NCBI RefSeq assembly: GCF_009389715.1
Contig: NC_052409.1
Location: forward strand, 3,895,775 to 3,959,774
Direction: 5' to 3'
Source: Phoenix dactylifera
Lineage: Eukaryota > Streptophyta > Magnoliopsida > Arecales > Arecaceae
Length of the DNA stretch: 64,000 nucleotides
Positions within the stretch are counted from its first letter, which is position 1, and the number at the start of each line of letters is the position of its first letter. The notes beneath the pieces were generated by a model. That model searched no databases and was not told the DNA's origin. It saw only the letters and a list, made by a program, of their open reading frames with translations. A program made the position numbers and the translations under genes. Shown here piece after piece: positions 22,654 through 36,279 of the stretch.

Positions 22654-25600
22654 TTTTTGGGACATGTGAAATGAGTGATGAATAGGGATCCACTTGGCAT
22701 CTTAAATTGCAAATATTTAAAATAAAACAAAAAAATAGATAATAAGTACAAAGAAAACTATATAAAGTATAAAAATTAGAAATAATGTACACGAATTAAA
22801 AGTTATATAGAAATAGAATGTCATAAAAAAATAGAGGATTATAAATTAAAGATATAAGTAATTGATATGATAATCAAAAATGTTATGGTCGATATGCTTA
22901 TAAAGAACAAGATAACTTATGCAAACATATAGCTCTTTGCAATGTTGTTAAATGTTGAATGTGAGGGTATTAATGCAAAAATGTAATGGTTTCCTTCTAT
23001 TGATACAATTATTCAAAAATCCAATGGAAAAAATATTATTTCAAAAACAAGATTATTTAAGAAGTATATATAAATTAAGAATTTTGGACAATAAATATAC
23101 AATAAACTATATTTGTAGGGATGTATATAAAAGCCCTTTTTTTCGCGACAATACTAACTGACGGCTTGTGCCCCTCTTCATTTTGTCCACCAAGTTTGAC
23201 CTACATCCTTGACTAATAAATGAAAACAAGATTCTTAAAAATGTAATTTTTCTAGAGACAGATTCCGAGTTACATTACTACCATTCTAGGCTAGATTGCT
23301 TCCTAATGCACTCTATGTATACAGAAGATTCTCTAAAACAAGGTGGGATTTAAACTCGAATTACATGTGGATTAGTTAGTAAGAGCAAGTATGATACTCT
23401 CACGATGCGCAAGGAGATAACAAAAATATAAACATGAATTTATGTAATGGAATATATTGATGACCATTAGATCCTTTTCTTACCATCAAAATAATATTGT
23501 ACAATGAATCTTGTACTTTAAAATATTGTTACATACGTTTTCAACATACAAGTATTGACTAATGATAAAAACACCATCATCTTTAGAGAATTTACTTCAT
23601 CAAACATCTAGAATGTATTTGTACTAAAAAGATTTTAAACTAGATTTCAAAATTACATCTTAAAATTGTTTTCACATTAAGAAACCTGCTAGTCTATTAT
23701 TCTATTTTCTGTGCAATATTAGAAATTGATTATACAAACTAACTTTCAGATTGAGACTCTTCTCATTTGATTACTTTTATATTTCGATACTCAAATATAT
23801 GAACTATAAATTTGATATTTTGTTAAAATATGTTATACACTTTGATTCTGATTATAAATTTATGATGTAAAATTATACTTTTTTTTTTGGGTAAGCTAAG
23901 CTTGAGTCAAGTTCAATTCTTTGAGTGGTTAGCTTGAAAGATAGTTTAGACCAGAATTATTTTTGCTAGACATAAAGTTGGTACAATAGTGGTAGGTTCT
24001 AGAATGTGCATGGATGTTATTAAAATATGGATACTATAAATAGCTTAGACCCATCCTATAAAATTTCACCAAATCCTGTTAAATCTATTATTCCTAAATT
24101 GAATTATAACGCATGGGATAGAACATATATTAACAAAAAAAAACTTCATAGTTACATGGACGCTGTGAAAAATGGAGAATTCGATAGATTTGATTTTTTT
24201 CTCCTCACACTCTTCTTAGCAAATAAAGATCTCTTTTCGTTATTTTGGTTGAGAAAGATTTCGCTTCCTACCTATGCGTGGTGATATCTAAAAAATTTAG
24301 ATTCACTTGGTTTCCTAAAATATTTCTTTTCTATGTGCAATGATTTCTAACATATTTAAACATGCATAGCCTCCTAAAATATTTTTTTCTATGCATGATG
24401 ATTTCTAACGTATTTAGATATTTTGTAATATATTTGGATAACTTTAACATATCTAGATAACTTTTATTTTTTAAAAAATTATGGATATATCAGATGATTT
24501 TTCCACAATTTTCTTTCTAATTTTCTGGATTTTGGAGAGGGGTTTAGTTTTATCTCTCCTCTGCCTAATAGGTATAGATAGTCCCTGAAACAAGATAGGA
24601 TTTAAACTCAATTAACACGTAGATTAGTAAATGTATGGATGCAATGGTAGCTAAGAGGAATGGCTAAACTCTAATTTAAAAGTTTAAGCTAATAGGTGAA
24701 TAGGTCCATGAGTATATGAGAAATCCTAAGCCATCTGATGTGAGACCATTCCTTAATGGTGGAATATGCGGTATGAAAATGTTTTACTTATTTTTCAAAC
24801 TAAGCGACATAACCACTAGTGTTAAGAGGGATGATGTTCCCTTACTTGGTTTCCTTTATTTTCAAGAACAAGCAAATGGCAAGGAAGATTCTGTTCGAGA
24901 TATCCTAATCCAACCAAGCGTCTAAAACTGTAAAACGCCTCTTAGTTGTGAAGAAGAAAGGAGTTCCTTCTTTCCATTTCCTTACAAGCTCTCACACTTC
25001 TATGAAAAACACCAATTCAAAGTTCTTTATCATAGAAACTAGGTAGAAGAGTGTTGTTTTCATCCTACCATCTACTGTAATCTTGTCCATTAAAAGACTT
25101 AGTGGTGAACAGAGGCTTGGAGCTAGAATCACTCGTAAAGAGAATTTCCAAAAGGAAATAATTCCAACCTCATGATCTCCAATCCAAGCAACCATTATGA
25201 GCATATGTGCCTTCAGCTATGTCTGGAGAGAACCTTCAAATTACTTACGTGTGAGTGGTTAAGAATAAGCAGCAGCTTCCAGATTAGGTGACAAAGAGAA
25301 CTACATTTTTGAGGAGTTAGAATAAATGCTGTCTAAAACTTTGGTTTTCCAAAATGGTGCAAGATTGCTCTCAGCCAGCCTACCTTAACCAAAGAACTTG
25401 TAAAATATTCAAATACACCAGATAACGAGCACATTAATTGGTATTCTTCATCAGCCAATTACCATGTGTTTCAGTTCCAAACAACACTAATGCACAAGAA
25501 GATTTTTCCACCGCCTAGAAGTAAGCCCTCCACAAAGGGATGCTACAGAAATGGATTTTCAAAGAGCAGCTCTAACAAGAATCTAACATCCAAGCAAAAG

Positions 25601-26149
25601 AAAATCACCTTCTTCCATGAAGGTTTGCCACAAAAGTTAAACAGCAACAGGAGATTCAAAAGCTTTGGTTGCTGTCGAAGTGAGAAAATAGAAAAACTGA
25701 AATGGGAGGAAAAGGGTCGTCAATGCTGACACAGAGGCATATCCCACCTTCCATTCATTCCTGTCCCTCAATTTCATGTAAAAAAACGCATGAAAGATAG
25801 TAATCCAAGAGTATATATATGACAAAGCCAGACATACAAGAATCCTTTTTTTTTGTCTATACATCCCAAATACAACAAGGAAAACCGTCAATAAAAGGTT
25901 AATGCACCAAAATGTTAAAACTCATGATCTCTCAAATAGGGAAAGTTCATAACCAAAACCTACTTTCAGTTCTGTGCACCATCAACACATTTTAACTAAA
26001 ACAGCACTGATTTTTTTTCCACCATAACCCTTCAACCTACTCAGAAGCTAGAGTTTCACCCTTAGTAGAGTTCTCCAAACTTTAGCAGGGCAACATTACC
26101 GCGGCATGCAGCAGCTCACTAGGAAAAATGGAAGTGAAAACTATTTACA
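22654..26149. other. AT-rich intergenic region downstream of the DUF789 gene
   Basis: Mostly AT-rich and non-coding. A similar block containing GGATTTAAACTC appears near 23346 and 24599, suggesting two copies of an undefined repeat. A degenerate tandem repeat lies at 24270-24420. The part near 26149 is probably the DUF789 3' UTR. No gene seen. Confidence 0.4.
24270..24420. repeat. Degenerate tandem repeat, unit about 55-65 bp
   Basis: Two to three diverged units with the core CCTAAAATATTT, TTTCTATG and GATGATTTCTAAC. Confidence 0.6.
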
Positions 26150-29100
26150 TCAGTGAGTAACAAAGAAGTCGAAGTCATGGTGATGAACACCAAGCTGCCT
26201 CAACCAGGAGGCTGCAGCACTGTGGAGGTTCCTGATCTTTTCATGGTCTAAACATGCAGGATTTGTCCAGATACTCCCCTGTACTTTGTAAGTGGCCAGT
26301 CCAAAGGAAGAAAGAGTGATGCGGTTGCTCTGTTCCTTTTGTTCAATTCCATTTCCTGCAGTACAATGTACACGTTTCTCCACATCTCCGGTCAAATTAT
26401 CTGCAAAAGTCCCACAGCGAAACAGTGCATTAAGAGGTGAGTGGCAGTATTAGAATTTTGAATGCAGGCTAGAGCCAGCAGAGAACAGCAAACAAGGAAA
26501 AATTTTGAAACTGTTAGAGGGGCAGTTACGCAACATGACATGCATAAAAGTCAACTATATAAGAAGCACTTCTATAAGTAAACAGATATGTTCAACTTTG
26601 CTTGGGGATTTGACTCCACACAGTACAGTCAAATCCATATATCACAACGATTGTTACAAAACTAGGTTTTGCTCTTTCTGTGCATAAGGATTACAAATAG
26701 TTATAGAAACAAATCATTAATACAGAAAAGACTAGATCTTAATTGCATCAGATATGCAGGTGAATTTATATATCCCAAGATTGAGAAACCTGATAAATGT
26801 TATTATATGAATGTAGAAGGACAGTGACTGAAGTTTCGAGAGTGACTTCATATCATACAAATGCTACTTCTCAGTATAAAATCCTGGAAACATGTATAGT
26901 ATGAAAATAATATGAATATTCGGCATGCGGACTAGACTGAGGGTTAATTTTCTACATAAAACAGAGATGTATTGTGCTGTGTAAAATGATATTTCCCTTA
27001 TCCATGGAGACTGCTCAAATGCGATCTATTCTGGAAATAGAAATAAAAAACCTTTTGAACTGTAAATGTGACACTGGCACCATATCCTGTCATCGCTGTT
27101 GCATTGTGAAGATAACATGCCACCTTACTGCTTAACAACTTAAAGCCCCCAATGTTATTCAACTGTTCTTGAGGGCATTGCTGTGGGAACTGGTGTCAGA
27201 CACATTATGACTCCCAAACAATACCACTATCGTTAGGACTTTCCTTAATGTGAATTCTGACTTTGTAAGAAATAATCCAACATCCCACGAATCATATATT
27301 CAAAGACTTAAATACCTTCCTTTATTCTTTTGCTACCTATAACTGCCGAATTAATACGATAACCAACAAACATAAAAGGTACTAAAGAAAGGACAGCAGT
27401 AGTCACGTTTCACAGTGCCTAGGTCCATAATATTCCTTCAGTACCAAAGCATTATACCATCTCTTTGTCATCTTTGTTCTTAACAGACAGATTAAAACAA
27501 AGAACCATGCTGTCAGGTCTCAGGAGAATACCAGACAGCCTTTATGGCAGCTTGGTTAGTGTTTGGCTTCCTATGATGAATGCATTTGATATTTAAGTAA
27601 TGTAGTTTGCAATGTGACAAATGTTAAGTTGTGGTGTCAGTCCAAAATCTACATGAAACGTCTCAGAAAGCATGATATGTGGGAAGTAACAATTGATTTG
27701 TAGAATAGATGGAGAAAGTGAATAAGTTTAAACACGAAACAGTACTGCCCCAAAGCCGTGAGTCAATACAATATATTGAAAAAAGATGTTTCAAGAACCT
27801 CTAGAAGATAAAACATATGCCACATATCAAGTCCCTTTAGAAGATAAAACAAATGCCACGTATAAAGTTGAAGCTTTTATGTATGCAATTATTCATGGCT
27901 TCAGTTGTAACAAGATATTACTTGCATATTTGAATTTGATAGAATTCATGCAAATTGTTCAAGATATCTGGACATCTCATTGAATATATCTGGTATAGCA
28001 TAAAAGAGATAATAGCAATATTTTTACACAGTTATTGATATGAAACTTCATTATCTTCAAAATTCATTTTCTTAAAAACATAAAAAGGTGATAAGTTATA
28101 CAAAAAATTCTATCAAGATATATACCTTCATAGGGAAAGATATATTAAATAATTTAAACATAAAAAATAAGAATATCAAGTATAACTCTTAATGGGGCTC
28201 CATGTCTAATATCCCCAGGGCCAACCTGCGAAGGTGGCCTTCACCCACACACATAATGTAGGTTTAGGACTGCTATTTTTCCAACTATAGCTTTCATATT
28301 TGAAAACATTTGAGGCAAAAATGCTAAAATGTGTTAGCCTCAAGGTCCAAACATTCTCCAAACCTAAAATTTCAGATCTTGTTCAAGCACCTCAATGCAA
28401 ACCCACGAGAGCATCTCCCTAAAGAAAAAAATGAGTTTGGACATGCCCTTCAAGTCTCATAATATGTGACTATGAAAATTGCAATACTATACAGTATGGC
28501 TATTTGAGCTATTCTTCAAATGAGAGCTTTATTTTGAAACTGCTTATTCTGTAGATAAGGAGATTTTAATGAATTCATTTAATATATGACATGTTTAGAT
28601 TTGATACTGTTTAGTTGGCAATACAACTCAACTCAATTAAGCCTTAATCCCAAACTATTTGAGATCAGCTACATGAATCCTTTTCCTCCATTTCACTATA
28701 TCTAGGGCTACACTTTCTGAAAGATGCAGAGATATGAAGTCCTTCCTTGCTATTTTATCCCATGTGACTTTTAGTCTACCTCTAGCCCTCTTTCCTTCTA
28801 TATGTAACAGATCACTACTCCATTCCGTATTGTTTAGTTGGCAATGAATTTACTTAATACATAACCGACTGTATGCATATGCAGACTGCGAAGTTACCCA
28901 AAGGTTTGTAGGTTGTAAGATCGGAAAGATTTCAGAATGCCTATATTATGTCTATCATAGAACAAGGGCACCTATAGATATTTAACTTTATTCTGTCACA
29001 GAGCCTACATTCGATGAACAAATGACACGGGATTGTTACAATTTGACTTTGGCTTATTACATGTGTCTTAAGGATGAATGTGATTCCTAATGTCACATGT

Positions 29101-32100
29101 TTCCTTTTTCCTCTTTCAGCAAAACTCTTGCATTCAAATACTTTGGGGCCTGGCTTCTAGGTTTCACGTTCTTATACTACAAGACCTATAAGGTAGGCTT
29201 TCCTACCTACTAATTTGGCTTTCACATATTATAGCAGGCATGTTTAGTACGCATAATTAACTCTAAATATTGTTGACATTAGGTAGAAAATGAGTCATAA
29301 ATGTCAAAAACATGATGGATCATTATTTAGTTCATGATGCCAGCCTCTTATAGATATTTAAGTTTTGTGGTGTGTTAACATATCTAACTTAAAGGGTTTC
29401 CTCGTAGCAAATCATGAATCCCTTGGACAACGGAAGGTCATCTTTTTATATTTTTGTAAAAAAAATTCAGTGGCATGGATTTTGTATAAATATCGAGCAA
29501 AATACTATTCAAAATGCTTTGAGAATTTATTTCTAAAAAAAAGATCCGTGTGAACTTGCCCACCCCCGCCCCCCATGAGTTGGGGGCTATTTCCAATTTC
29601 AACTCGGTCAAATGCATTTTTTCAAACATCTCCAAAGATAACCATCATAGTTACTTTTTCTTTTAGCTTGTCCTAACGAGCATTCAAAAATTCAAACCCA
29701 TTACATTCCATCTAGGAAGCAGCATGTGTTACCAATAAATTAGGCAAGGGGTTGACAGATAATACATATGATTCACAATTTGTTTTGCAAAAGCCAAATG
29801 TGACTAAAAAATGAAAAATGAAAATTGCCTAAGAGAGGAACAACTCATGAATAACCTGAATAAAAATATTGAATCAGCTTCCTGTTGCCCTATAGGATAG
29901 ATTGTGGGTCACAAAAAATTGGACCCATCTTAAACCGTAACTCGAACAAACACTAAGTTCTACATAATCATACACATGCAGGAAATCACGAAGAATAGAA
30001 CTTTAAAATGATGGAGAAATTTACTCCCTCCAAATCAATGGAACAGCCACAAGAACAAAAGAGTGATTGACAAAAACTAAATGAAAAAAGAGTGATATCA
30101 TGAGGTAATAAGGAAAACAAATGCACAACTTTCCATTTTCACTTGCTTCTTTCCTGCAACATGCACACGTACCTTGAAAAGCTGAGGAGATGGTATGATA
30201 AGTCAGAAAGCATGCAGACAAATCTTTGACACTTGTATGAGTTGGAATGTGATAAATAGGGTACCTGTCAAAAAAATAAACAAATAGATTAGAAATCAAC
30301 AAATTCACATGCTAAACTGACTTTCATGAAAGCAATCATTACATAATAAGAAAATAAAATCCTACATTTCTTATCAATCAAAACCCTTCTAAAAGTTCTA
30401 GAAAAACATGTGCTTAGTAATTCCCATATCTTCTAAAGGCAACAAAGTGAAATACTCCTAATACAGCTTCCATGGTATGTTATCAGTGACCATTATTTCG
30501 TTGCCATAAAAATCAGAAGGCATTTCTACCTCAGCCATGGATTTCAGAATGACTTCTGTAGCCCATCATTTTCACAATTTTTTCTAGTATCTCCAAAGTT
30601 CAAAAAGAAAGAAAAAATATGAAGAAGAATGAAGAAAATATGGGCATACCATGCAACTGACATCCAGCTAGCAGGTGATAGTTCCACACTCTTAAGGGTC
30701 ATCAAACCTGGATAACTCCGAGCCAGCTCAGTTACCTAATCAATAGTATAGTTAGAAAAAAAAATTATGCAGAAAATATATTTCAATATGTTTTTTAGAT
30801 GTAAACTTATCAAAAACAAAAGTCATGGAATTAAATCAAATAGATAATCTTGGCAAAACAATCTGTACCTTGTCCATCAGTGGCAGTCTTCTATATGGAG
30901 CATCATACTCAATATACTGAAAGCGTAGATGACCTAGGTTTTCCCTTGTTGGCCATGAAGCATCCTGGTCGAAGACTGAGTCATCTGATACAGCATCCCA
31001 TGACCTAGATAGCTTCTCACTCTCACTGTCATCGCTGAAAGAATCACTCTCACTCTCTTCCAGCACGTTCCTATAAGAAAACCAGAATGCAGCTTAGCCT
31101 AGAGTTGCCTAGAATGGGTATCATCTCAAAGGGTGCAATTCATAGGTAGGATCCGATTGGAGACCTTGAAGCCATAGGAGATTTGCTGGTGTAAATCTGG
31201 ATAGCAGACAGGTAAGGTACATAGTACTGGACTACAGTCTCGCCGTTGTCGATGACAACCGGGACACCAGCACCATAGACACTCCACTCATTATACTGAT
31301 CCCAGAGGTCTCCGAGAGTGAAGTACTCAACCGTGTCCTTGCCAACTGGATGCCAGAGGGTGTTCAGATCTCGAATGCATGTCTGCACTGATGCAATCTA
31401 AAATTACCATTGGAATTTTCTGAAATTATCAACAAAGGACTAAAAAAAATATTCATTGGGATGGGAGAAGGACAAGGATATCTCAGTTAGAAAAATGGAA
31501 CATGGATAGCAAGAAGTAATGACATAAACGATCCTTCATACATCACAAAAGAGGAAGCTATCAACTAAAGTTTCCCAAATATAATAAGCTCGAAAGGAAG
31601 TCAGGGAAAAAAATCAGCCTTTTCCCTTTTCTTTTTTCTCCAAACCGACATGAATCCAAATCTACAAATCTTTTAAGGTTTCCAAACAAGAGGGTCTTCC
31701 ATATAATTTAATTGTAGCTTACCATCTATGCCGACAAAAAGGGAAACTTTAAAGCAAGCATGACTACATGTCTACATAGCACCAAAGGATCTGAAAGTAT
31801 GCAAAAAACCAACAAAAAGGGATATCCATTTCCAAAATCCACATTCCAATCCATCTGCATATCTTTTCAAATCCATTTCATATACATAGATAGAAACACC
31901 TAAAAGATAAAGATAGAAATTTTAGTTCTACACATCATAAATACACAGAATCAATTAAAAAAAGAAAAACCGTTTGATGAAAATTAATAAAAGAAAATTT
32001 TACAGAGTGAAAGAAGCAACAAAAGATCTACAAAATCAAATCAGAAACTTGAATAAATTAAGCAACAGTGTGGCACCACTACGGATTAGAAAGAAGGAAA

Positions 32101-32311
32101 AAAAAAAGAAAAAAACAAATTTTGACCAACATACGAGATAATCAACTCAAAATCGTAATCAACCAATTTATACAATATAATATCGAAATAAAAATAAAAG
32201 AAAATATATAAAAAAAAGAGGCACCTTTGGGAGAGAATGCGACGGCACGGAAGGGGTGGTGCGGGTGAGGAAGCTCTGGAGATTGGAGTGCCTTCGACGA
32301 ACGGCCGCCAT
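26150..32311 (-). CDS. DUF789 family protein, complete
   Basis: Plant-specific DUF789 protein; no biochemical role is established for the family. Six exons: 32311-32225, 31397-31165, 31070-30869, 30735-30650, 30264-30173, 26400-26150; total 951 nt, 316 aa. Conserved DUF789 blocks in order: [16 protein letters not shown] (9-24), [20 protein letters not shown] (57-76), [15 protein letters not shown] (84-98), [21 protein letters not shown] (about 190-210), [11 protein letters not shown], and [16 protein letters not shown] near the C-terminus followed by FDFFVTH. A Ser/Asp/Glu-rich stretch (about 108-143) is probably disordered and could carry phosphorylation sites. All junctions keep phase with GT-AG sites. 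The last intron is 3.8 kb. The start is the only upstream in-frame ATG that joins the first conserved block. Confidence 0.93.
28608..28845 (-). mobile_element. RTE-clade LINE fragment with 15-bp target-site duplication
   Basis: Minus-strand insertion in the last DUF789 intron. From about 28795 to 28640 it translates to the C-terminal tail of an RTE-type reverse transcriptase [18 protein letters not shown], then [11 protein letters not shown], then FGIKA after one stop. TGTTTAGTTGGCAAT occurs at both ends (28608-28622 and 28831-28845), so the element proper is about 208 bp (28623-28830), heavily 5'-truncated. Its 3' end is an ACTCA-type simple tail and not poly(A), as expected for RTE elements. 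Confidence 0.9.
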
Positions 32312-32445
32312 CCCTTTTTTATTACAGTACTGATATTTGGATTCCTTTCCGCCCTACTTCTCCCTTTCTCTAATTTATTATCCAAATACCAGTATCAACA
32401 CCTCTCCATATAAAATCAGACAAAAATATGACTATTTCCACAAAA

Positions 32446-32482
32446 GGAGGAGGAGGAGGAGGAGGAGGAGGAGGAGGAGGAG
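32446..32482. repeat. (GGA)n microsatellite upstream of DUF789
   Basis: About twelve GGA units roughly 140 bp upstream of the DUF789 start codon, CCT on the sense strand; probably in the 5' leader or core promoter. Confidence 0.9.
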
Positions 32483-34440
32483 GAAGAAGATCAAGAAAAG
32501 CACACTACTTGGAAGAATAAAAAGAGGAACAGCTGAGAATAAGAAGAAAGAAGAAGAAAGGAGCAAACTTTCTAAGTACAAGAAACAAAGGTGTTATCTT
32601 TCTGAAACCTCTCGTTGTTTCTGACCCTTTGGAGATGGAGAAAAGAAGAAGAAGGAAGCGAAGACGGTAAAAATCTATGGGTCACCCATGGTGATCTCTT
32701 GTTATATTTATTCTAACGTGGAATTGGAGATTCGCTAGAATTCGCTTGCACCCCTCCTCCCTTCCCGATTTAGAAAGCTCCGCCCCACTCCATCAATGCT
32801 TCCCCACGCTCCTCTCTCCAAATATCTCCACATGCCCCCAAAACTAAGACAATTTATTCCCACAAGACACCACACCAGGACTCCAATAAAGAAATGGATT
32901 ATTTACCAAAAAAGAAATAAAGAAATGGAGACAAAAATCAGAAGCACAGAGACTCCAAGAACAGAAGAAGAATAAGGACAAGAGAGAGTTAACGAGATAA
33001 AGGCGACAGGGAAATAAAGGGGAGCAAACCGAGCGCTTTAAGATTTATTCAAGGGTGGAAGGAACTCCGTTTCCACTCTGGAATCAGTTTCCCTTTTGCT
33101 TCGTTTTCTTCTGGCTTAGAACACAAGTGGCGCCTCTATTCCCCATTTATTCTCCCTCTATTCCTTTTTTTTTATTCCGGTTTTTGAGCTGACGGGGAGA
33201 ATCGTAAAATGAGAGGCAGTCTCGGGGAAGGAGACGGCGGCCGAGCCTTCCCGGCCTTAGCGGCGGACAGCGAGTTCGGATCCTCTACAAGCCTTGCCTC
33301 CCGTCCAATTCTTACACTTAAATCATCTGCCGTCCTTTTCGAATGGACCCCACTAGTCAATGTAGCGGAACTGGATAATATCCACCGTTGATTGTGGGAC
33401 CCACTTTTAGTCCACGGCCCCAAAAAAAACGCTAGCTGTATAGGATCCAAGGCCGCGCACCGCTCGCTTCGCCGCGTGTGCTGTGCGGTACCTGTCGTCG
33501 TCCTTTCCCAATTCCTCAACGAGTCCCCCAGATCATCCCCCGAAAGCTCCAACCCGGTTTTCGTGCAAACTTTGAGGGTAGGAAGCCCTCCAAAATCGGC
33601 TTTAGCAGCATTCGGTGACACTTCACGGGGACGGATATTATTTTCTTTCTAATTAACAAAAGCCCTGCGTGCTTGCAGGACTTCAAGGGACAGCACATCC
33701 TCTTCGAGAGATGATTCGCATCATCATGAAAGGCCGCTGCTCCACAACATTCACAAATTCCTGAAAAAGTGTGGCTCCTGTCAAACTATATACATGGTAA
33801 ATAGTACTGCAAATAGAATTGCTTCTTTTGCAGCTCATCATTCTTAGAATTTTATTTAGATGAACCATATATCCGTGTCTGAGCCCTTGTGTGATATTTT
33901 TTTTTCTAATTTTATTGGCCGCATTCACATCCATCGTGTATGAGCATTCACACCCATCATGTGTGAGCTGCTAGCTGGCAAATTGACCGAGGGTAGTGTG
34001 GAGGAGGATTTGCCCGGGCTTGACTTCTAACCCCCACTTTTAAGGACGTGTCATGGGCGTGGTGGTGGGACATTTGGTTGGATCCTGATAAAAGTTCAAA
34101 TAGGTAGATTTGGCATCCTTGTCACGCATTTCATCATCAGATGTGCAAAATGGTTGAAGGGAGCCAAAATGTAACGAAGTATTGTTACTGCACCTAGCGA
34201 CTAAGATGTGTAAATCGAGTCGGTGCTATTAAATCTAGTCGTTATCTCAGACACGTGGTGACGATCGACATGTCTAGAGTGGTACATCAATCTACCGGTG
34301 TACTTGAGGTTGATGGTGTCATAAAATATGACCTTTAGTCCTTTCGAGTCAAATTTTATTTGAAGTTATTGTGGTACAGCTTTGCACTAAGGATTTAGGA
34401 TTTATGCACAAGTCGGAAGAGTAAAGGGATAGATGGGGAT

Positions 34441-34838
34441 GAAATTAATCATTCCTAATTTCCATTGTCTCATTTCTTTGACAACTCAAACTGGCAAAAG
34501 ATTTAGCTAGAAGATAGGGTCTGAGTTATTGGATAAGGTTTGGCTTGTTGATTTTGACAATTTCTTTGAATAGTTATCTTAAAATATGGACATCCAAATT
34601 AAACTTCTACTCTAGGACTTTTCTATTAAAAGATGTTATTAAGTTAATCATGCCTAATTTTCATTATCTTATTTCTTTGACAACTCAAACTGGCAAAAGA
34701 TTTAGCTAGAAGATAGGGTCAGAGTTATTGGATAAGGTTTGGCTTGTTGTTTTTGACAATTTCTTTGAATGGTTATCTTAAAATATGGACTTCCGAATTA
34801 AACATCTACTTTTAGGACTTTTCTACAAAAAAGATGTT
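34441..34838. repeat. Tandem duplication, two units of about 200 bp
   Basis: Units 34441-34637 and 34638-34838 share long identical blocks, for example CAACTCAAACTGGCAAAAG and GGATAAGGTTTGGCTTGTTG, with scattered differences. Non-coding. Confidence 0.9.
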
Positions 34839-35913
34839 TTGATATAATCAATATTTTTATTTGTATTTACAGAAATAAATATCAAGCTACTTCTCTATTG
34901 CAAGCTATGAACATAATGGAATACAAATAAATGGGAGTTCTTAGATATTTCCATATCCTCGCATGATGCTCAGAATAGATACAAGTAATGATATAGGCGA
35001 TCGTACGAATTTAGTAACTCAAGCTCAACTCAAGGTAAGCTCAAATCGAGCTTGATTCAGATATGAACAAATCAAGCTAGAATCAGAAAAATAGGCTTGA
35101 AATGGGTTTCAAGGTAAGCTAAAATTAATCCATCTCGAAAAGGTTGAGCTCAATAGGGCTCAAATTTATTTATATTTTATATATTGTGTGTTTTATAGAT
35201 AATGTATTATTGGATCAAGGCTTTTACTAATGATATTATTTATTCTTAAAATTAACTAAATGTTAGCATAGGCCCAAACCAAGATTGAAATCAAGCTTGA
35301 ATTCCAGCTTGAGCGAAGCTTGATTCAAGATTAATGAGTTTAACTTGTGCTGAGATTATCGAGCTTCTCAGTTAAGCCTGTCTTGGGCTTGATTTGGAAT
35401 TAAGAGCTCTATCTCAAAGTTCAAACTGGAGATTAATTTCAAATCAAGGTCGAGCTTGATTACACCTAAGCTGGACCAAGCTTAGACTATTACAAACCCT
35501 AGCCATATAGCATGAGGAGACTAGTGCTATTTGTAGTGGGATTGTAGTATTAGGCACGGATCCCCTTGTGACACATGGTAACGTATAGTTTTTGAATCTT
35601 AGACTGGGTCCCAACTCATTTTTCATCATCCCTTTAACGCCATTAGGCTTTAGTATTGATCGATCCTATTTGATAAAAAAAAATGCTCCTTATGCCACAA
35701 AACATAAAAGAGCATCAGTAACAGATTTTATCTTTTCACGATCGCCAATGCAACAATGATCATAGATATATTTTTTTAGAAAAAGCAGAATCCCCACTAT
35801 CATTTTAAATTTACTTTACATGGAACATGCTTGGTCTAAGAGTCTCCTAATTTATAATTAATATTATATTCTATATGTTTCATCTCTTACGATAAGTGCG
35901 TTTGCAGCACTAT

Positions 35914-36279
35914 GGACTTGTTTGGTTCGCAAGAAAAGAAGAAAAAGTATGATTATTAAAAAAATAAAAAAATATCTTTTATTTAGTTGGAGTTTTCAAA
36001 AAAGAGGGATGAGAAAATAACATTCTCATGAGAATAAACCACTTTTTTAAATATTCATAAGCCATCAAAATCCATAAGTAAGGTCTCTTCCTCTATTAAT
36101 GGTATAATAGGTGTTTCAGATAACTTTTTCAAAAAAATAAATACTCAACTAAACATAAGCCACTTTTTTATGACTAACCAAACATGCAAAAATTATTTTT
36201 CAAGCATTATATTCTCATAATCATCTTTTTAGAAAAAAATATTTTAGTAAAAAAAAAATTCAGCGAACCAAACGAGTTC
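35914..36279 (+). mobile_element. MITE with GTTTGGTTCGC terminal inverted repeats, copy 1
   Basis: 366 bp, AT-rich, non-coding. The left end GGACTTGTTTGGTTCGC and right end GCGAACCAAACGAGTTC form a 17-bp inverted repeat with two mismatches. TAT is repeated on both sides (35911-35913 and 36280-36282), a possible three-base target-site duplication. The internal TTTATTTAGTTGGAGTTTTC block matches copy 2 in inverse orientation. Confidence 0.85.

Larger units (their letters stand above)
32312..35910. other. Intergenic region upstream of DUF789
   Basis: The first 1.3 kb holds the DUF789 leader and promoter and a GC-rich island (33170-33650) whose 149-codon minus-strand reading frame lacks any known domain. 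Beyond 33.7 kb the sequence is AT-rich. 35030-35470 is dense in AAGCTTGA/TCAAGCTT-type words, giving many small inverted repeats of an undefined dispersed repeat. No gene called. Confidence 0.4.

Noticed and set aside
33172-33621. 149-codon minus-strand reading frame in a GC-rich island
   Set aside because: Low-complexity composition, no recognisable domain, overlapping open frames on the other strand; typical of GC-rich promoter DNA.
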